A DNA stretch of 35,471 bases from Chara braunii (GCA_003427395.1 BFEA01000014.1:556119-591589), one strand, 5' to 3'; shown: positions 13,300 to 23,294, numbered from the stretch's first letter. Made by a program: numbers and translations. The notes: a model not told the origin generated them from the sequence alone.

Positions 13300-13500
13300 C
13301 CCCGAAATAATTTTTGGCGGGGGCCGAACACCGTCGGGTTCGGACCCCGTACGGGACCCCGAACGCCCGTACGTACGGAGGTCTGCCCGGGGACCTCCGT
13401 ACGTACGGGCTGGTGACCCTGGTCACAAATATATATACTGGGCTACCAGTCGGGCCCCCCGGGTCCCGGGTGGCCAGCCCGTGCAAGGACCAAAGAGGGT
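13300..13500. repeat. GC-rich block of perfect hairpins
   Basis: CCCGTACGTACGGAGGTC (13366-13383) and its exact reverse complement (13392-13409) form an 18-bp stem with an 8-nt loop. GTGACCCTGGTCAC, a perfect 14-bp palindrome, follows at about 13413-13426. Several CCCGGG/GGGCCC palindromes lie at 13450-13480. The composition contrasts sharply with the AT-rich DNA on both sides. No coding signal is seen. Mobile GC clusters of organelle genomes or a foldback element are possible explanations. Confidence 0.7.
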
Positions 13501-13509
13501 CCCAGTAAA

Positions 13510-13640
13510 AAAAAAAAAAACAAAAAAAAAAAATTCAAAATATCCGGAAAAAAACTATGTTATGCAGAAAATTAAACTGAACAACTTTTGGCTCAGGGTC
13601 ACATCGCAATTCTTCACCAAATTTAAAATAAAAAATAAAT
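13510..13640. repeat. AT-rich dispersed repeat, copy 2
   Basis: This corresponds to positions 1-125. The shared order is A-run, ccgaaaaa/ccggaaaaa, tatgttatg.ag, aa..aacaactttt, g.tcacatc.caattc, caaattt.aaataaaa. The copies are diverged but colinear. Downstream to 13815 is non-coding, with a GGCCCGGCCGGGC palindrome near 13683. Confidence 0.6.
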
Positions 13641-13819
13641 TTTAAAATAATTAATTTTATTTTTATTTTATTTTATGTTTTTGGCCCGGCCGGGCAAGTG
13701 ACCCCGGGCCACTCTGGTAGCCTATTTTATGTTCCATCTGGTGTGGGTGAGTGATAGTCTACTTTGATTTTGGTTAAGGTGGATTATCACTTACAGTGTA
13801 ATCAGTGAGGGGATTCTAC

Positions 13820-13874
13820 AGACTGTTAGGGTTCAGCCTCCTGATGAGTCGGTGAAACTCCGACGAAACAGTTT
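13820..13874 (+). ncRNA. Hammerhead ribozyme motif (type III arrangement)
   Basis: The conserved core is complete: CTGATGA at 13841-13847, stem II GTCGG (13848-13852) with CCGAC (13860-13864) around loop TGAAACT, then GAAA at 13865-13868. Stem III forms between AGACTGT (13820-13826) and ACAGTTT (13868-13874): seven pairs, one G-U. The predicted cleavage position is after U13827 (a GUU triplet). Stem I (13828-13840) is weak: AGG/CCT closes GTTCAG, leaving one extra C before the core. In plants such motifs occur in retrozymes, small non-autonomous retroelements. I see no second hammerhead in the window, so this may be a single terminal copy. Confidence 0.7.
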
Positions 13875-13938
13875 GTCACAGCCCCTCGTTTGTTGTCCTC
13901 TTCTCCCTCTCTGCCTACGGTTTACCGGGCAGTTCTAT

Positions 13939-13940
<2 letters not shown>

Positions 13941-13983
<43 letters not shown>
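13941..13983. repeat. (TA)n microsatellite
   Basis: An uninterrupted TA dinucleotide tract of about 20 units. Confidence 0.95.
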
Positions 13984-13986
<3 letters not shown>

Positions 13987-14002
13987 TACGAAAAAAAATT
14001 AT

Positions 14003-14096
14003 GTTCGCCCGAACATGTTCGCGAGCTGTTCGCGCAAACGGGCGAACACGTTCGTGCGAACATGAAGGAGCGCGAACACGTTCCCCGTGCTACACA
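14003..14096. repeat. GTTCG/CGAAC palindrome cluster
   Basis: GTTCGCCCG (14003-14011) pairs with CGGGCGAAC (14039-14047). GAACATGTTC, GTTCGCG and GCGAACACGTTC fill the rest. It resembles the GAACG clusters at 345-440 and 35396-35471 and lies exactly at the 5' truncation point of LINE copy B. Confidence 0.55.
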
Positions 14097-14098
14097 GG

Positions 14099-17081
14099 TA
14101 TACCCCTAATTATAGAAGGTGATTTTAACGCCACCCCCGAGAAGAGACTCGATAGGTGGAACCCCAGGAGTCCCTTGTTTTTGCCGCGAGTGAAGACGAG
14201 AAAACGATAGTTGAACTTTGTGAGACCCTCTCATTCTTCAATACCTTCCGCCGACTGCACCTTCAAGCCAGGTCTTTCACATGCATAAGGGACAGTGACC
14301 CGGCGCGGTTATCCAAATCTCGAATCGATCTGATTTTTCTTTCAAATGACCAAGAAAGCGCCTTGCGCTGGTCACTAATCCTCCCACGTAGCTCGTATCC
14401 AGGGCTAGACCACAAGACTTGCGGGATCATACTGACAATGAGGAAACGACCTGATCAAGGGCCCAGAATCTACAAGTTTAACACTTCTCTACTCAACGAC
14501 ATATCCTTCCAACAAATAATTCGGCATGAATGACTCTTTTGGCGTCAACAAAAACATATTTTCGACTCACACTCCGCATGGTTTAATAATGGTCTGATTT
14601 TTCTGGCCAGGAAGTGCAAGGAATTCTCTAAAAGCTAAGGCGGCGATACGACAACAACATGAAATGTCCATACACAAAGAATTGATAGCCCTGGAATGTC
14701 AGGCAGAGTCACAGCATCTCACCTCCTCCATACAAAGAATACAAAGAATTAAAGACCAACTCCTACAATACGCACTACACAGATGGCAAGGAATTAGAAT
14801 ACGAGGGAAAATGGTCAGATTCACCTAGGAGGTCACGATCGATACCCACTTTTTCTCAATCGCCACAGCACAAGCACGACGGACTGTTATTGAAGCACTG
14901 TTTGACCTAAATGATGAGAATATCATAGCCACCCACACCGCCCACAACACACTTATCACGAGAAAATTCTTTAAACAGTTATATACCTCTCAAATCTCAC
15001 CCTCACAAGAGAAAGGGAGAGAAAAAGCATTAGAAGAATTCCTGGTGCCAATGGACGGACACCTTTCCCCACACCAGCGAGATAAACTAAAGGAACCAAT
15101 GACCAAGGACGAAGTGTGGTCTGCACTCCTCCAAATGAAAGAGGAAAAAACCTCAGGCATTGATGGATTTCCTAAGGAATTCTGGGAAGTAATGTGGACT
15201 GACTTAAGTGGGGATTTATGGGACTATTACCAAGAGGTATGGGAAGCTGGGGAAATGGGAGAAACAGTAGGAAAGGGCATACTGACACTACTATACAAAA
15301 AATGGGACAAAATGAATATAAAAAATTATAGACCCATCACGCTCTTTACAGTGGTTTACAAAATGCTTTCGAAAGCGCTAACAAATCGCATGGCGGCTGT
15401 CTTGGAAGATATCATACATCCGGCCCAAACAGGGTTCATAGCCAGCAGGAACATACAGGAAAATATCCTGTTGGTTAACGACGTGGTCCAATTGGCACAA
15501 AGAAATCGGTCAAATGCAGCGATTATATTTATTGACTTTGAGAAGGCCTATGATCACGTCAATTGGAACTTTTTAGACAAATGTTTAGAAAAAATGAACT
15601 TTGGTCCCGTTTTCCGGCGTTGGGTGAGAATTCTCCACGAAAATGCTACCACCTGCATGCAAGTCAATGGTTCGGTGGCACCCCCATTTGAACTTCAGCG
15701 GTCAGTGAGACGAAGGGATCCCATTGCCCCCTATCTCTTCTTGGTCATAATGGAGGCATTGTCGGTCAACCTGAGACACAATAAAGAACTTACATGGATC
15801 AAGATTACTGATATCCTAGAGGAGGCAATTCCTATCTGTTATCTTTTTGCAGACGACCTCATTATAATGGTGGAAGCAACGGACTCCAACATGAAAGAAA
15901 TCTATAATCTTATGAGCCGTTTCTGCAAAATGTCGAACATGACCGTCAACCTGGGACAAAAGACCATAGTATGGTGGTTACACCACCAAGGGGGAAGGCC
16001 ACCCGAAAGCCCGCGAGTCACCTGACTCCCCCCTGAAGAGCCTCTTAGGATTTTTGGGGCCCTAGTTACGGCTAAGGGTGAACCAGTGACCAATGATAAG
16101 TGGCTGACACGACCGACACAGGCCAAACTTCAAACTTGGAACAACAAACACACCTCCATTTTTGGGCGGGCTCTGATAATTAAGGATGTAGTACTCGCTA
16201 CACTCTGGTATAAGGCCATTCTATGGTCCATGAGCAATGGAGGGTTCAAAACATTGAAGCAGCAGTTGGCGGTCTTTCTGTGGAGAGGGGATAGTAACAG
16301 CCCGCACGCCATCAGCCGAGTAGCATGGGAATCGGTGATTCAGCCTAAGGTCATAGGAGGGTTGGGGATTGTGGACCCGGCCACACAGTTCCAGGCCCTC
16401 ACGGTTCGCTGGCTCCAACACATTATCTTCTCATCAACCTCTTCATGGGTCCCCGTAGCCCTAGCGCAAATTGCAGCCCTGGCCCCATAAGTTCCGCCTC
16501 AAATCGACCCCCTGGTATGGCTCGAAGACAGATATTGGAAGCTACCTAGGAAATATCGGAATGGGGATCCCACAGATAAACAATGGTTGCACCTCCTGCG
16601 TACATGGAGGAAGTTCCCCCGCCCCGACCGACAGACACCAGACAGATGAGAGGAGATCTTCAGACAACCCTTGTTCGAAAATCGACTTATTACAGACTCA
16701 CTGGGCTACGTGAGGTGTAGTTCGGATTCCCCATGGAAGGGTTGGGTGAAACACGGGGTCCGGAGGGTAGGGGACCTTTGGGACACGGAGGCAAGGCGGT
16801 GGAAAAACACAGATTGTGAAAGAATGCAAACATGGCTGCGGTACTTTCACTTCACAGAACCAGCCCTGGAAGAACTCATCGAAAGCTTCCCCCTTCATTG
16901 GTACATCACCCTCCGAAAAGGCCCTTGCCTAAAAGAAGGGGACTGGGTAGGACTGCCCAAACATGATAAGCAAGTGGGGCACGTCCAGCACTGTGATGTC
17001 AGACTCAATGGTGAAAAAGAGAAAGATGTATCTAAGGGAAGCTGGACCCGGTTTCCAGCAGGTGAGGCTCCCCACCAATAG
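14099..17081 (+). pseudogene. LINE ORF2 (partial endonuclease + RT), family 1 copy B
   Basis: Endonuclease remains are GDFNATPEKRLDRW (about 14118-14160), SRIDLIFLSN and SYPGLDHKTCGI, in the 14156-14533 frame; the usual SDH reads LDH. RT is in a long open frame, 15045-16025: KTSGIDGFPKEFW, NYRPITLFTVVYK, QTGFIASRNIQEN, IFIDFEKAYDHVNW (motif A), VRRRDPIAPYLF (motif B, where RQG is now RRR) and FADDLIIMV (motif C intact). Thumb and connection lie in 16086-16490, and the distal part in 16671-17081. Stops near 14530 and 14827, frame shifts near 14150, 16025 and 16490, and the motif B change make activity unlikely. Confidence 0.85.
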
Positions 17082-17180
17082 ATGGAGCGGCCCACCAGAC
17101 AAAGCCTCAATCCCGGTGGTTCTCTTACCACCACTGGGATAGAGGTTTTGCACAGCCTCTAAAAAAAAAAAAAAAAAAAA
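14099..17180 (+). mobile_element. Family-1 LINE copy B, 5'-truncated, with poly(A) tail
   Basis: The plus-strand element begins inside the endonuclease (GDFN motif at about 14121), continues through RT and the zinc-binding-like region and ends with a 20-nt A-run at 17161-17180. Compared with copy A, the segment between LKEGDWVGL (about 16930) and the terminal block (about 17040) lacks most of the C-terminal coding region, so it carries an internal deletion. The terminal block 17040-17090 is the family-1 3' signature. Confidence 0.8.
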
Positions 17181-17814
17181 ACCGAGTGGGCGAGGACTGT
17201 GGGTGACTGCCATCCGTCTAGTATCCCACCTCTACAACAACCTGGGCTTTATATAAATAAATAAAAATTGCAAGGGGCTAGGTGTACCCGTAGGCTGCAG
17301 CCCCGGAGATGGAGGGTCTCAAAGTGGAAGGTCCCCAGGCTTTGGGCCTCCCTCCACTACTCACCAAATGGGCAACATGAGAATGAGCATTGAATCTTCC
17401 GCTAGAAAACAGAAAGATTCACCGCCATATTTTTTGTCTTTTCCGCATTTGGTGAGTATTGGAGCGAGGCCCTTTGCCTATAAGCTAAGCTGGATAACGC
17501 TTCCAGATTTCTTCCCGGTGTAACGTTTTTTTTTTTTTTTTTTTTTTTTGCCGAGCCTGACTTTCACAGCGCACCTAGTTTTGCCGAGCCGGGGCAGTTT
17601 CAGCCAAGACTGTTTTCGGGGGGGGGGGGGGGCACACCGCACAAAAAAAAAAAAAGCCAAAAACATTTCAGCCAAGAAGGAACAAGCGGGAAAAAAAAAG
17701 GGGCGAGGTCCCATTAGCAGTCGGATAGGAGTGTGGCCAATCCAGTGTGACAGCAGCCCAAGGCGGCCAGATTAAATAAATAGGAATTTCTGGGCTGGGG
17801 AAATGGGGGGAAGA
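17181..17814. other. Gene-free stretch with homopolymers
   Basis: No gene is seen. A T-run (about 17527-17549), a G-run (about 17618-17632) and A-runs (17643-17655, 17690-17699) are present. The phrase ttttgccgagcc is repeated at about 17545 and 17579. A segment around 17410-17470 (agattcac..catttggtgagtattggagc) has a diverged echo at 18806-18846, just after the gap. Confidence 0.5.
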
Positions 17815-18383
17815 AAAAGAAAAAGAAAAAAAAAAGAAACATCCCAAATGCCTCGATAACCACCAGATACATTCTATGAGGTGATAGTGTGATCGTGCCC
17901 TCAGTGAGGGCGTGTAGGCTCCCTTACACTGTGATTGAGGACGGATACAAATGCTACAGCATTGAGACAGTTATGTGCCACCCATGAAATACGTCCTGGC
18001 TGGCTGGCACGGCACTAAAACGACATGGGAACAAAATCAAAACAAAACTGTTATACCGCGTCAAACGCGGGGACGCAGCCATTCGGGTACCATGCTTTAT
18101 GTTCTAGACAGTAAGCTTGGCAAAGGTTTTATGAAGTGGGGGATGGGCAGCCTTCTGGATGGTAGTGTCCAAAGCCAACGCTCTCCCACACACCACACGC
18201 AACCGACTCACACGCGCGCTCACACCCGTGTTGGCTGAAGACCTTACTGATACGGACTGGGAGGATCCAGCTCACTATCTCAGTAGAATGGCACCAAGAG
18301 TTCCAAAGGAGGCCATGGGGATTAAACCCACAACCTCCTGAATGCCACTTGCATGCCTAACCAATTGAGCTAGGACGCTGGAT
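17815..18383 (-). repeat. tRNA-derived SINE-like element (minus strand)
   Basis: On the minus strand, 18383-18310 resembles a tRNA. There is an A-box TAGCTCAATTGG (18372-18361), a diverged anticodon arm ATG-CAAGTGG-CAT, and a T arm GTGGG-TTTAATC-CCCAT with a B-box-like GGGTTTAATCCC (about 18330-18319). The acceptor ends do not pair and U33 is absent, so it is not a functional tRNA. The body continues to a T-rich tract at 17815-17840. The part 17920-18010 recurs in diverged form at 19643-19765 (cccttacactgtgattg../cccttatgctgtgattg..), so it belongs to a dispersed family. The boundaries are approximate. Confidence 0.5.
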
Positions 18384-18579
18384 GGACCCCAGATTCTTTT
18401 TTGAAAAGCTATACTCTTCTCTCAATTTCACCTCACACTACCTACCTACCACTACTCCTAATTGTAGGCATACGGGGAACCCCATAGCAGCCAGAACCGT
18501 GTTCACGAGAGAACATGCGGGGGCTGCTCCCGACCTGCAGGTGGGCGATACCGGCTAGGGGACAGCCGGTAGCATCAGG
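18384..18579. other. Non-coding sequence with hairpin ahead of the gap
   Basis: No gene is seen. ACCGGCT-(7 nt)-AGCCGGT at about 18550-18570 is a perfect 7-bp hairpin. Confidence 0.4.
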
Positions 18580-18779
18580 NNNNNNNNNNNNNNNNNNNNN
18601 NNNNNNNNNNNNNNNNNNNNNNNNNNNNNNNNNNNNNNNNNNNNNNNNNNNNNNNNNNNNNNNNNNNNNNNNNNNNNNNNNNNNNNNNNNNNNNNNNNNN
18701 NNNNNNNNNNNNNNNNNNNNNNNNNNNNNNNNNNNNNNNNNNNNNNNNNNNNNNNNNNNNNNNNNNNNNNNNNNNNNNN
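18580..18779. other. Assembly gap (200 Ns)
   Basis: A run of 200 undetermined bases. The round length suggests a nominal gap size. Single Ns also occur at 20166, 30514, 30527, 30567 and 30572. Confidence 0.99.
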
Positions 18780-19465
18780 GTGCATCTACCTTTGCTCGAC
18801 TGGAAGATTCATGCTCATGTTGCACATTTGGTCAGTACTGGAGCAACCCCCTCTATCTCAACAGCTCTCGGGGCAAAGGTAAGTGCGTTTTTCCTTCTTT
18901 TTTTCCCGAAAGTCTATACATTTTGTTTTTCTTTTTTTTTTTTTCTTTTTTTTTTTGTATTCTTCTCTCAATCTTCGTTTGCATATATTCTATCTCATCC
19001 TCTTGCTACTCTATGTATAGTACGGGGGAACACCAACCAAACCTGGAACTCTCCCCAGCCCACGGGGTAGGTTTGCACCACAGCAGTGGTGCGAGAGCAA
19101 GGCTTGTATCAGCCCCTCATCACGATGATGCAGGGTGATCAGGCATTGCCGACGGGGGAAACCGGCGACGCTAGTGCCGAGCAGCTTTGGCCAGTCACTT
19201 GCACCTCCCCCTACCCCCCTCCAACCCCACATTAGCGGTGTCTAATGACGAATATCATTGCTGCATAGCAGCCAACAATATTTGGCCAAGGTCCTGCCAA
19301 TGCTGGCTTGGAGAGCCAATGGGTTATCTCTAGCTGGTAAGCCCTGCCAACGAGGCAGGGCAGTCCGTTCTATTTCATTACTTGGGTGTAGTAAACAGCA
19401 GAATGCTTCCATACTGTATTTCTTGGAAGATGCAGTAGAAGAGAAGAAAAAACAAGGGGTAACTT
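18780..19465. other. Gene-free stretch
   Basis: No gene is supported. Features are a long pyrimidine tract (18890-18960), a GCACCAC-AGCA-GTGGTGC hairpin near 19075-19092, and a gene-free remainder. The open frames that cross it consist of T-runs or Ns. Confidence 0.5.
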
Positions 19466-19794
19466 CGGCGCAGTCACGAAACAGTTTGTAATTGCATTTG
19501 AAACAGTTACTGCGTTTTAGCAGTTTAGTCAGGGCCCGAGTTTCAATTGCAGTTGAAACTCGGGCTGCCTTTAGGTAGCAGTTCACTCAGGGCCCTCATC
19601 TATCCACGAACAGCAGATAAAGAAAAAAAAAAAAAAAAACATCCCTTATGCTGTGATTGCGGTCCGATACAGGATGCTACAGTACTTGTCTGGAACTGAA
19701 TGAAGCAAGGCAGTAGCTGCTGCCTCGCATGGAATCCGCCCTGCCTGGCTGGCAGGGCGCGACAAGGAACTCACAACAAGAAACAAAAAAGGAA

Positions 19795-20025
19795 AATGAC
19801 CTGTTTCATGTTCCTCACTTCCTGGCCAGATTCATTCCTCAAAGCACTGGTGACGTGAGGGCCTTCCCGACGTAGGTGGATTTGAAGTTCCTCGTTTCTT
19901 TACTTTTTTATTTCTTCCTTTTCTTTTTTCTTTTTTTGGCCTCCATCCCTGCCCCGAGCCCCCCACTTCTTCGGAGTAGGCTACTCTTGAGACTTCACGT
20001 TTGCCTGTGAAGGGTAGTGCCTGCA
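19795..20025 (+). repeat. Dispersed repeat, copy 1 of a direct pair
   Basis: Colinear with 21365-21612. Shared order: cctgtt, tggccagat.cattc.tcaaag, gtgagggccttccc, ggatttgaa.tt, a long T/C tract, ggcctccat/aa.cctgccccgagcccc, ggagtaggctact, and ttgcctgtgaag. It lies inside the inverted-repeat element, while its partner lies outside it. Confidence 0.65.
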
Positions 20026-20037
20026 AATCTCAGCTGT

Positions 20038-20130
20038 GGCCGAGACATCTCGGCCGTGGCCAGTCTGGGGTGTGACCGAGACATCTCGGCCATGGCCAGT
20101 CTGGGGTGTGGCCGAGACATCTCGGTCGTG
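20038..20130. repeat. 36-bp tandem repeat with CCGAGACATCTCGG palindrome
   Basis: Three units start with CGAGACATCTCGG at 20041, 20077 and 20113. Each carries the palindrome CCGAGA-CA-TCTCGG followed by a gtggccagtctggggtg-like tail; the last tail is diverged. Confidence 0.85.
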
Positions 20131-20166
20131 GCCCAACTATGGGGAAGGTTTTTTTTTTTTTTTTTN

Positions 20167-20222
<56 letters not shown>

Positions 20223-20285
20223 TCACTCACTCACTCAGAATCAATCAATCAATCGATCAATCAATCACTCAATCAATCAATCAAA
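20167..20285. repeat. Compound microsatellite (AC)n-(ACTC)n-(AATC)n
   Basis: Three simple-sequence tracts follow each other directly after a T-run and one undetermined base at 20166. Confidence 0.95.
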
Positions 20286-20551
20286 ACCCTTTTTTTGAGT
20301 TTTTTGTTTATTTATTTTTAAATTTCGCATCTTTGTTTTTTTTAAAACACCTTATTTCCCTTCAAAAAAAAACAAATCCAATTCTAAAATAACTACAGGG
20401 TACTCAGTGACCATATATCTCATGATAAAAAATGTCAAAAAAAAAATCCAGCTTTTCTTTATATATATTTTTCTAATTATGTTTAAATCGATTTTTGTTT
20501 CTGATTTTTTAAAAATCCTGAACAACGTCGGATTCCAAAACAAAAAATATA

Positions 20552-20582
20552 GGGGTGTAGGGTTTTCGAAGCCCTACACCCC
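20552..20582. repeat. Perfect 11-bp hairpin
   Basis: GGGGTGTAGGG (20552-20562) and CCCTACACCCC (20572-20582) flank a 9-nt loop containing TTCGAA. The surrounding DNA is AT-rich and non-coding. Confidence 0.8.
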
Positions 20583-20740
20583 CATTCTTGTTTTTGTTTT
20601 TTTTGAGTATTTTTAGGGGGGGGGGGAAATATTTAAAAAAACAGGCCGCGGACCGGGCCTTGTTGGCCGCGGCCGCGGCCAGGATTTTCGGCCGCAGCGA
20701 CCGAAATGCCCGCAGCCACGACTGCGGGTGTCACATAGGG

Positions 20741-20865
20741 CCCAACCAATCTCGGGTGTGGCCAATCTGGGGCTTGGTGGGTTGTGGCCCAACCAATCTC
20801 GGGTGTGGCCAATCTGGGGCGTGGTGCGGTGCGTGACCGGAAAAAAAAAAAAAAAAAAAAAAAAA
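20741..20865. repeat. 47-bp tandem duplication and A-run
   Basis: The block beginning cccaaccaatctcgggtgtg occurs at 20741 and again at 20788, followed at 20841-20865 by 25 A residues. The tail word gtggccaatctgggg is related to the 36-bp repeat at 20038-20130. Confidence 0.8.
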
Positions 20866-21364
20866 GGAGAAAGAAACGGCCATGTGCCTGACTGAACTGC
20901 TAGAAAAAGCCAGCCCGAGTTTCAAACTGCTAAAATGCAATTTCAAATGCAATTGAAACTTGGACCCTGACTAAACTACTAAAACGCAGTTTCAAATGCA
21001 ATAACAAACTGTAACCCTGACTGCGCCGTAGGTTTCTCAAAAAACAAAAGGGGAATCGACCCAGTCTGGGACCCAAATCGCCCGCCCACACCCATATCGC
21101 CCGCCACTAGTTTGCAACGGGAAAAAACTCTACCCCTCAAAAGGGAAACAATGGACGGCGCCCTATACTAAATTGCAATGACCTTGACAAGCTAACCTGC
21201 CCTATGACCGGTCTTAGGGACGACTGCGACCGGACCCTATTTTCTGCTGTCGGAGACCCCAAACGAACCCGTCCTAGCGAAGTTGTATTGCACGACCTTA
21301 CCGAAAATAGAAAGAAATGAAACGACGAAAATGAAACCCATACAAGCGCAGCCTCGTGGCTGCG

Positions 21365-21612
21365 AACAAAAAAGCAAACCTGTTCCCCACATAGTGGCCA
21401 GATACATTCGTCAAAGGCCTTTGCAACTTAGACCCCCCCGTGAGGGCCTTCCCCAACATCCCTGGATTTGAAATTTTCGTTTTTTTTCTTATTTTTTCTT
21501 CTCTTTTTTTTCTTTTTTATTTTGTCGGCCTCCAACCTTGCCCCAAGCCCCGTGTTTTAAGGAGTAGGCTACTAGATGGACTTTGCATTTGCCTGTGAAG
21601 GTAGTGGTGGTT
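21365..21612 (+). repeat. Dispersed repeat, copy 2 of a direct pair
   Basis: Partner of 19795-20025, in the same orientation and diverged. The preceding 21029-21364 holds no gene. Confidence 0.65.
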
Positions 21613-22100
21613 TAAAGGCTCCTTGGTCTAATGTAGAGAATCCCTGGGGCTCGGACCGACTAGAACCGATTTACGCCTGTGCTCTTTGGTTTTCGACCAC
21701 GTGTGGCCGTCCATGACAAACTTCAATCGTTGATCGTTTTCCCAACTTTTTCGTAACGACTGCTAGTGTCGATTGTCTTCCTTTTCGTGGAGGTAGCTGT
21801 CCATCAGCCAGTTGAAAATTTTTAAATTTATTTGTAGACCATTTAGTTGACCACTTTACGTTTGCAGGAAGCTTCAGTTCTATGGTTTTTCTAGGGGGGG
21901 GTGTTTTTGAAGTTTCGCGCCGTGATTTTTTTATGTGCAGAAATAGAGAATATTGAGATTTTCGTGTGCACTAACAGTTAAACGCGTCGTGGCAGACGGT
22001 GTCATTGTAGGCCAGTTGGTTTCCTTGCCTTTTCTCCGGCGCTAAGGCTTGAGAATGAGGGATACACAGGCTGTATTGTCATGATGTCGATGTCAGACTT
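21613..22100. other. No gene recognised
   Basis: Unique-looking non-coding DNA without long open frames on either strand. A G-run lies at about 21893-21900. Confidence 0.4.
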
Positions 22101-22352
22101 ATTTTTTATTTTTATTTTTTTGTCCTTTTTTTTTTTAGCTTCATCTATTGGTGGGGAGCTGCACCTGCTTGAAACCGGGTCCAACGTCCCTTGAGTACAT
22201 GAATGATATGAATGATTTGAATGATATGAATGATATGAATGATATGAATGATATGAATAACCACAAAGTTGGGCAGAGATGTGCCTCTTCACTCCATTGG
22301 GGTGCAAAATCAAACCAACATCAGCCTAGCACTATTCTCTTCTTATCAACCA
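22101..22352 (-). mobile_element. 3' end of family-1 LINE copy C with poly(A) tail
   Basis: Read on the minus strand, 22310-22280 (gtgaagaggcac) and 22200-22137 (gggac.ttggacccggtttcaagcaggtg.agctccccaccaatagatg) match the 3' regions of copies A and B. The T-rich tract 22101-22136 is the tail. It lies against the left end of the inverted-repeat unit, whose other end abuts the rest of a same-strand family-1 LINE. I therefore read it as the detached 3' end of copy C. Confidence 0.7.
22198..22262. repeat. 9-bp tandem repeat (ATGAATGAT)
   Basis: About seven copies with one T substitution, inside the LINE 3' region. Confidence 0.9.
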
Positions 22353-22414
22353 AACAGCGATTTCGTCAAAACGGATATTTTATATTTTTTTAACGAAATT
22401 GAAATTGTTATTTT
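22353..22414 (+). repeat. Left terminal inverted repeat
   Basis: Begins AACAGCGATTTCGTCAAAAC. Four mismatches to the right arm over 62 bp, preceded by ACCA. Confidence 0.85.
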
Positions 22415-22955
22415 CATGCTGATTTTGGTGATTTTTTACATTTTGAGCACACCATTTTGGGTAGGTGCCGCGCATTTGTTTATAGTTTGTGCTCATATTA
22501 ACCACAAGTTTTACATTGCTTTCTCACACATTTTGGGGGGTGTTACAATTTCATTCGCATTATGTGATGCTAGATGGGTCTTTATGATGGGTTTTATTGT
22601 ACTCTTCTATCATATCAATGAACATTTACTATGTTTCGTAAAATAATATCAGTTGTTTTTCGTTTTTTATTGACAAATGCATTAAGACAAGATAAATATA
22701 TTGAATATCATACTGAAAAATACATATGGCATGTCCAGTCAATGACAAAAAAAATTCATGGACATCTAAAAAAGTTCGAGACATTTTGTTCCATCCTAGA
22801 ATTACGAACAAAGTTATGTGAAAAATTTTTGAAATCCATATAAAAAAAAAATTTGGCTTCTTTAGACAAATACAAAGAAACATTGATGCGGAGTTTGGCT
22901 CATGTGACATATGATACATGTGCGCTGAAATATATGTACATAGAGAGACTTCATG
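22415..22955. other. AT-rich left interior of the element, no gene recognised
   Basis: Open frames of 70-125 codons cross this stretch but are Phe/Ile/Lys-rich and resemble no family I know. I treat it as non-coding or as unrecognised leader. Confidence 0.4.
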
Positions 22956-22956
22956 T

Positions 22957-22963
22957 CTCTCTC

Positions 22964-23010
<47 letters not shown>

Positions 23011-23016
23011 ATCTAT

Positions 23017-23048
<32 letters not shown>

Positions 23049-23075
23049 TTATCTATCTATCTATCTTTCTCTCAA
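22957..23075. repeat. (TCTA)n microsatellite
   Basis: A CTAT/TCTA tetranucleotide tract with a few substitutions, preceded by a short (TC)n. Confidence 0.95.
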
Positions 23076-23294
23076 TCTTTGACTAGGATAATGTCTATGA
23101 AAGTTGTTGCCCTATACTTCATACACTCCTCTACACTACGAATATGTGCAGTCGTACATGATTGTACAAAAGGTGGAAATTCGCTTCGACATCATTTTCA
23201 AAAAACTAAAATCCGGCACATGACCGCACGTAAAACAATATGAGCACTCGTACAAGCGCATGATCTACTCTATTGCCATCTCCGTTTACATGTG

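Larger units (their letters stand above)
19466..21028. mobile_element. Non-autonomous element with ~125-bp terminal inverted repeats
   Basis: The block 19466-19590 matches the reverse complement of about 20890-21028 over its whole length. Shared text in order: cggcgcagtca, acagtttgt.attgcatttgaaac, actgcgttttag.agtttagtcagggc/t, c.agtttcaattgcattgaaa-like, ctcgggctg.cttt, and tagcagttca.tcagg. The left arm holds an internal hairpin, CCCGAGTTTCAA-TTGCAG-TTGAAACTCGGG (19535-19564). The 1.3-kb interior has no coding potential, only repeats and microsatellites. I could not define a target-site duplication. It looks like a MITE or other non-autonomous DNA element. Confidence 0.65.

Noticed and set aside
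18310-18383. Functional tRNA gene on the minus strand
   Set aside because: The T arm and A-box are good, but the acceptor ends do not pair, the D stem is poor and the anticodon loop lacks U33. It is better read as a SINE head.
18515-19138. Long open frames across 18580-18779
   Set aside because: They span 200 undetermined bases, and the rest is T-run-encoded Phe/Leu text.
20000-20400. Several open frames encoding (HT)n or (CV)n
   Set aside because: They are translations of the AC microsatellite.
22269-22646. A 125-codon Phe/Ile-rich plus-strand frame that at first suggested a mitochondrial membrane protein
   Set aside because: I could not match it to cox3, cob or any nad gene, and its first part crosses the LINE end and the terminal inverted repeat.
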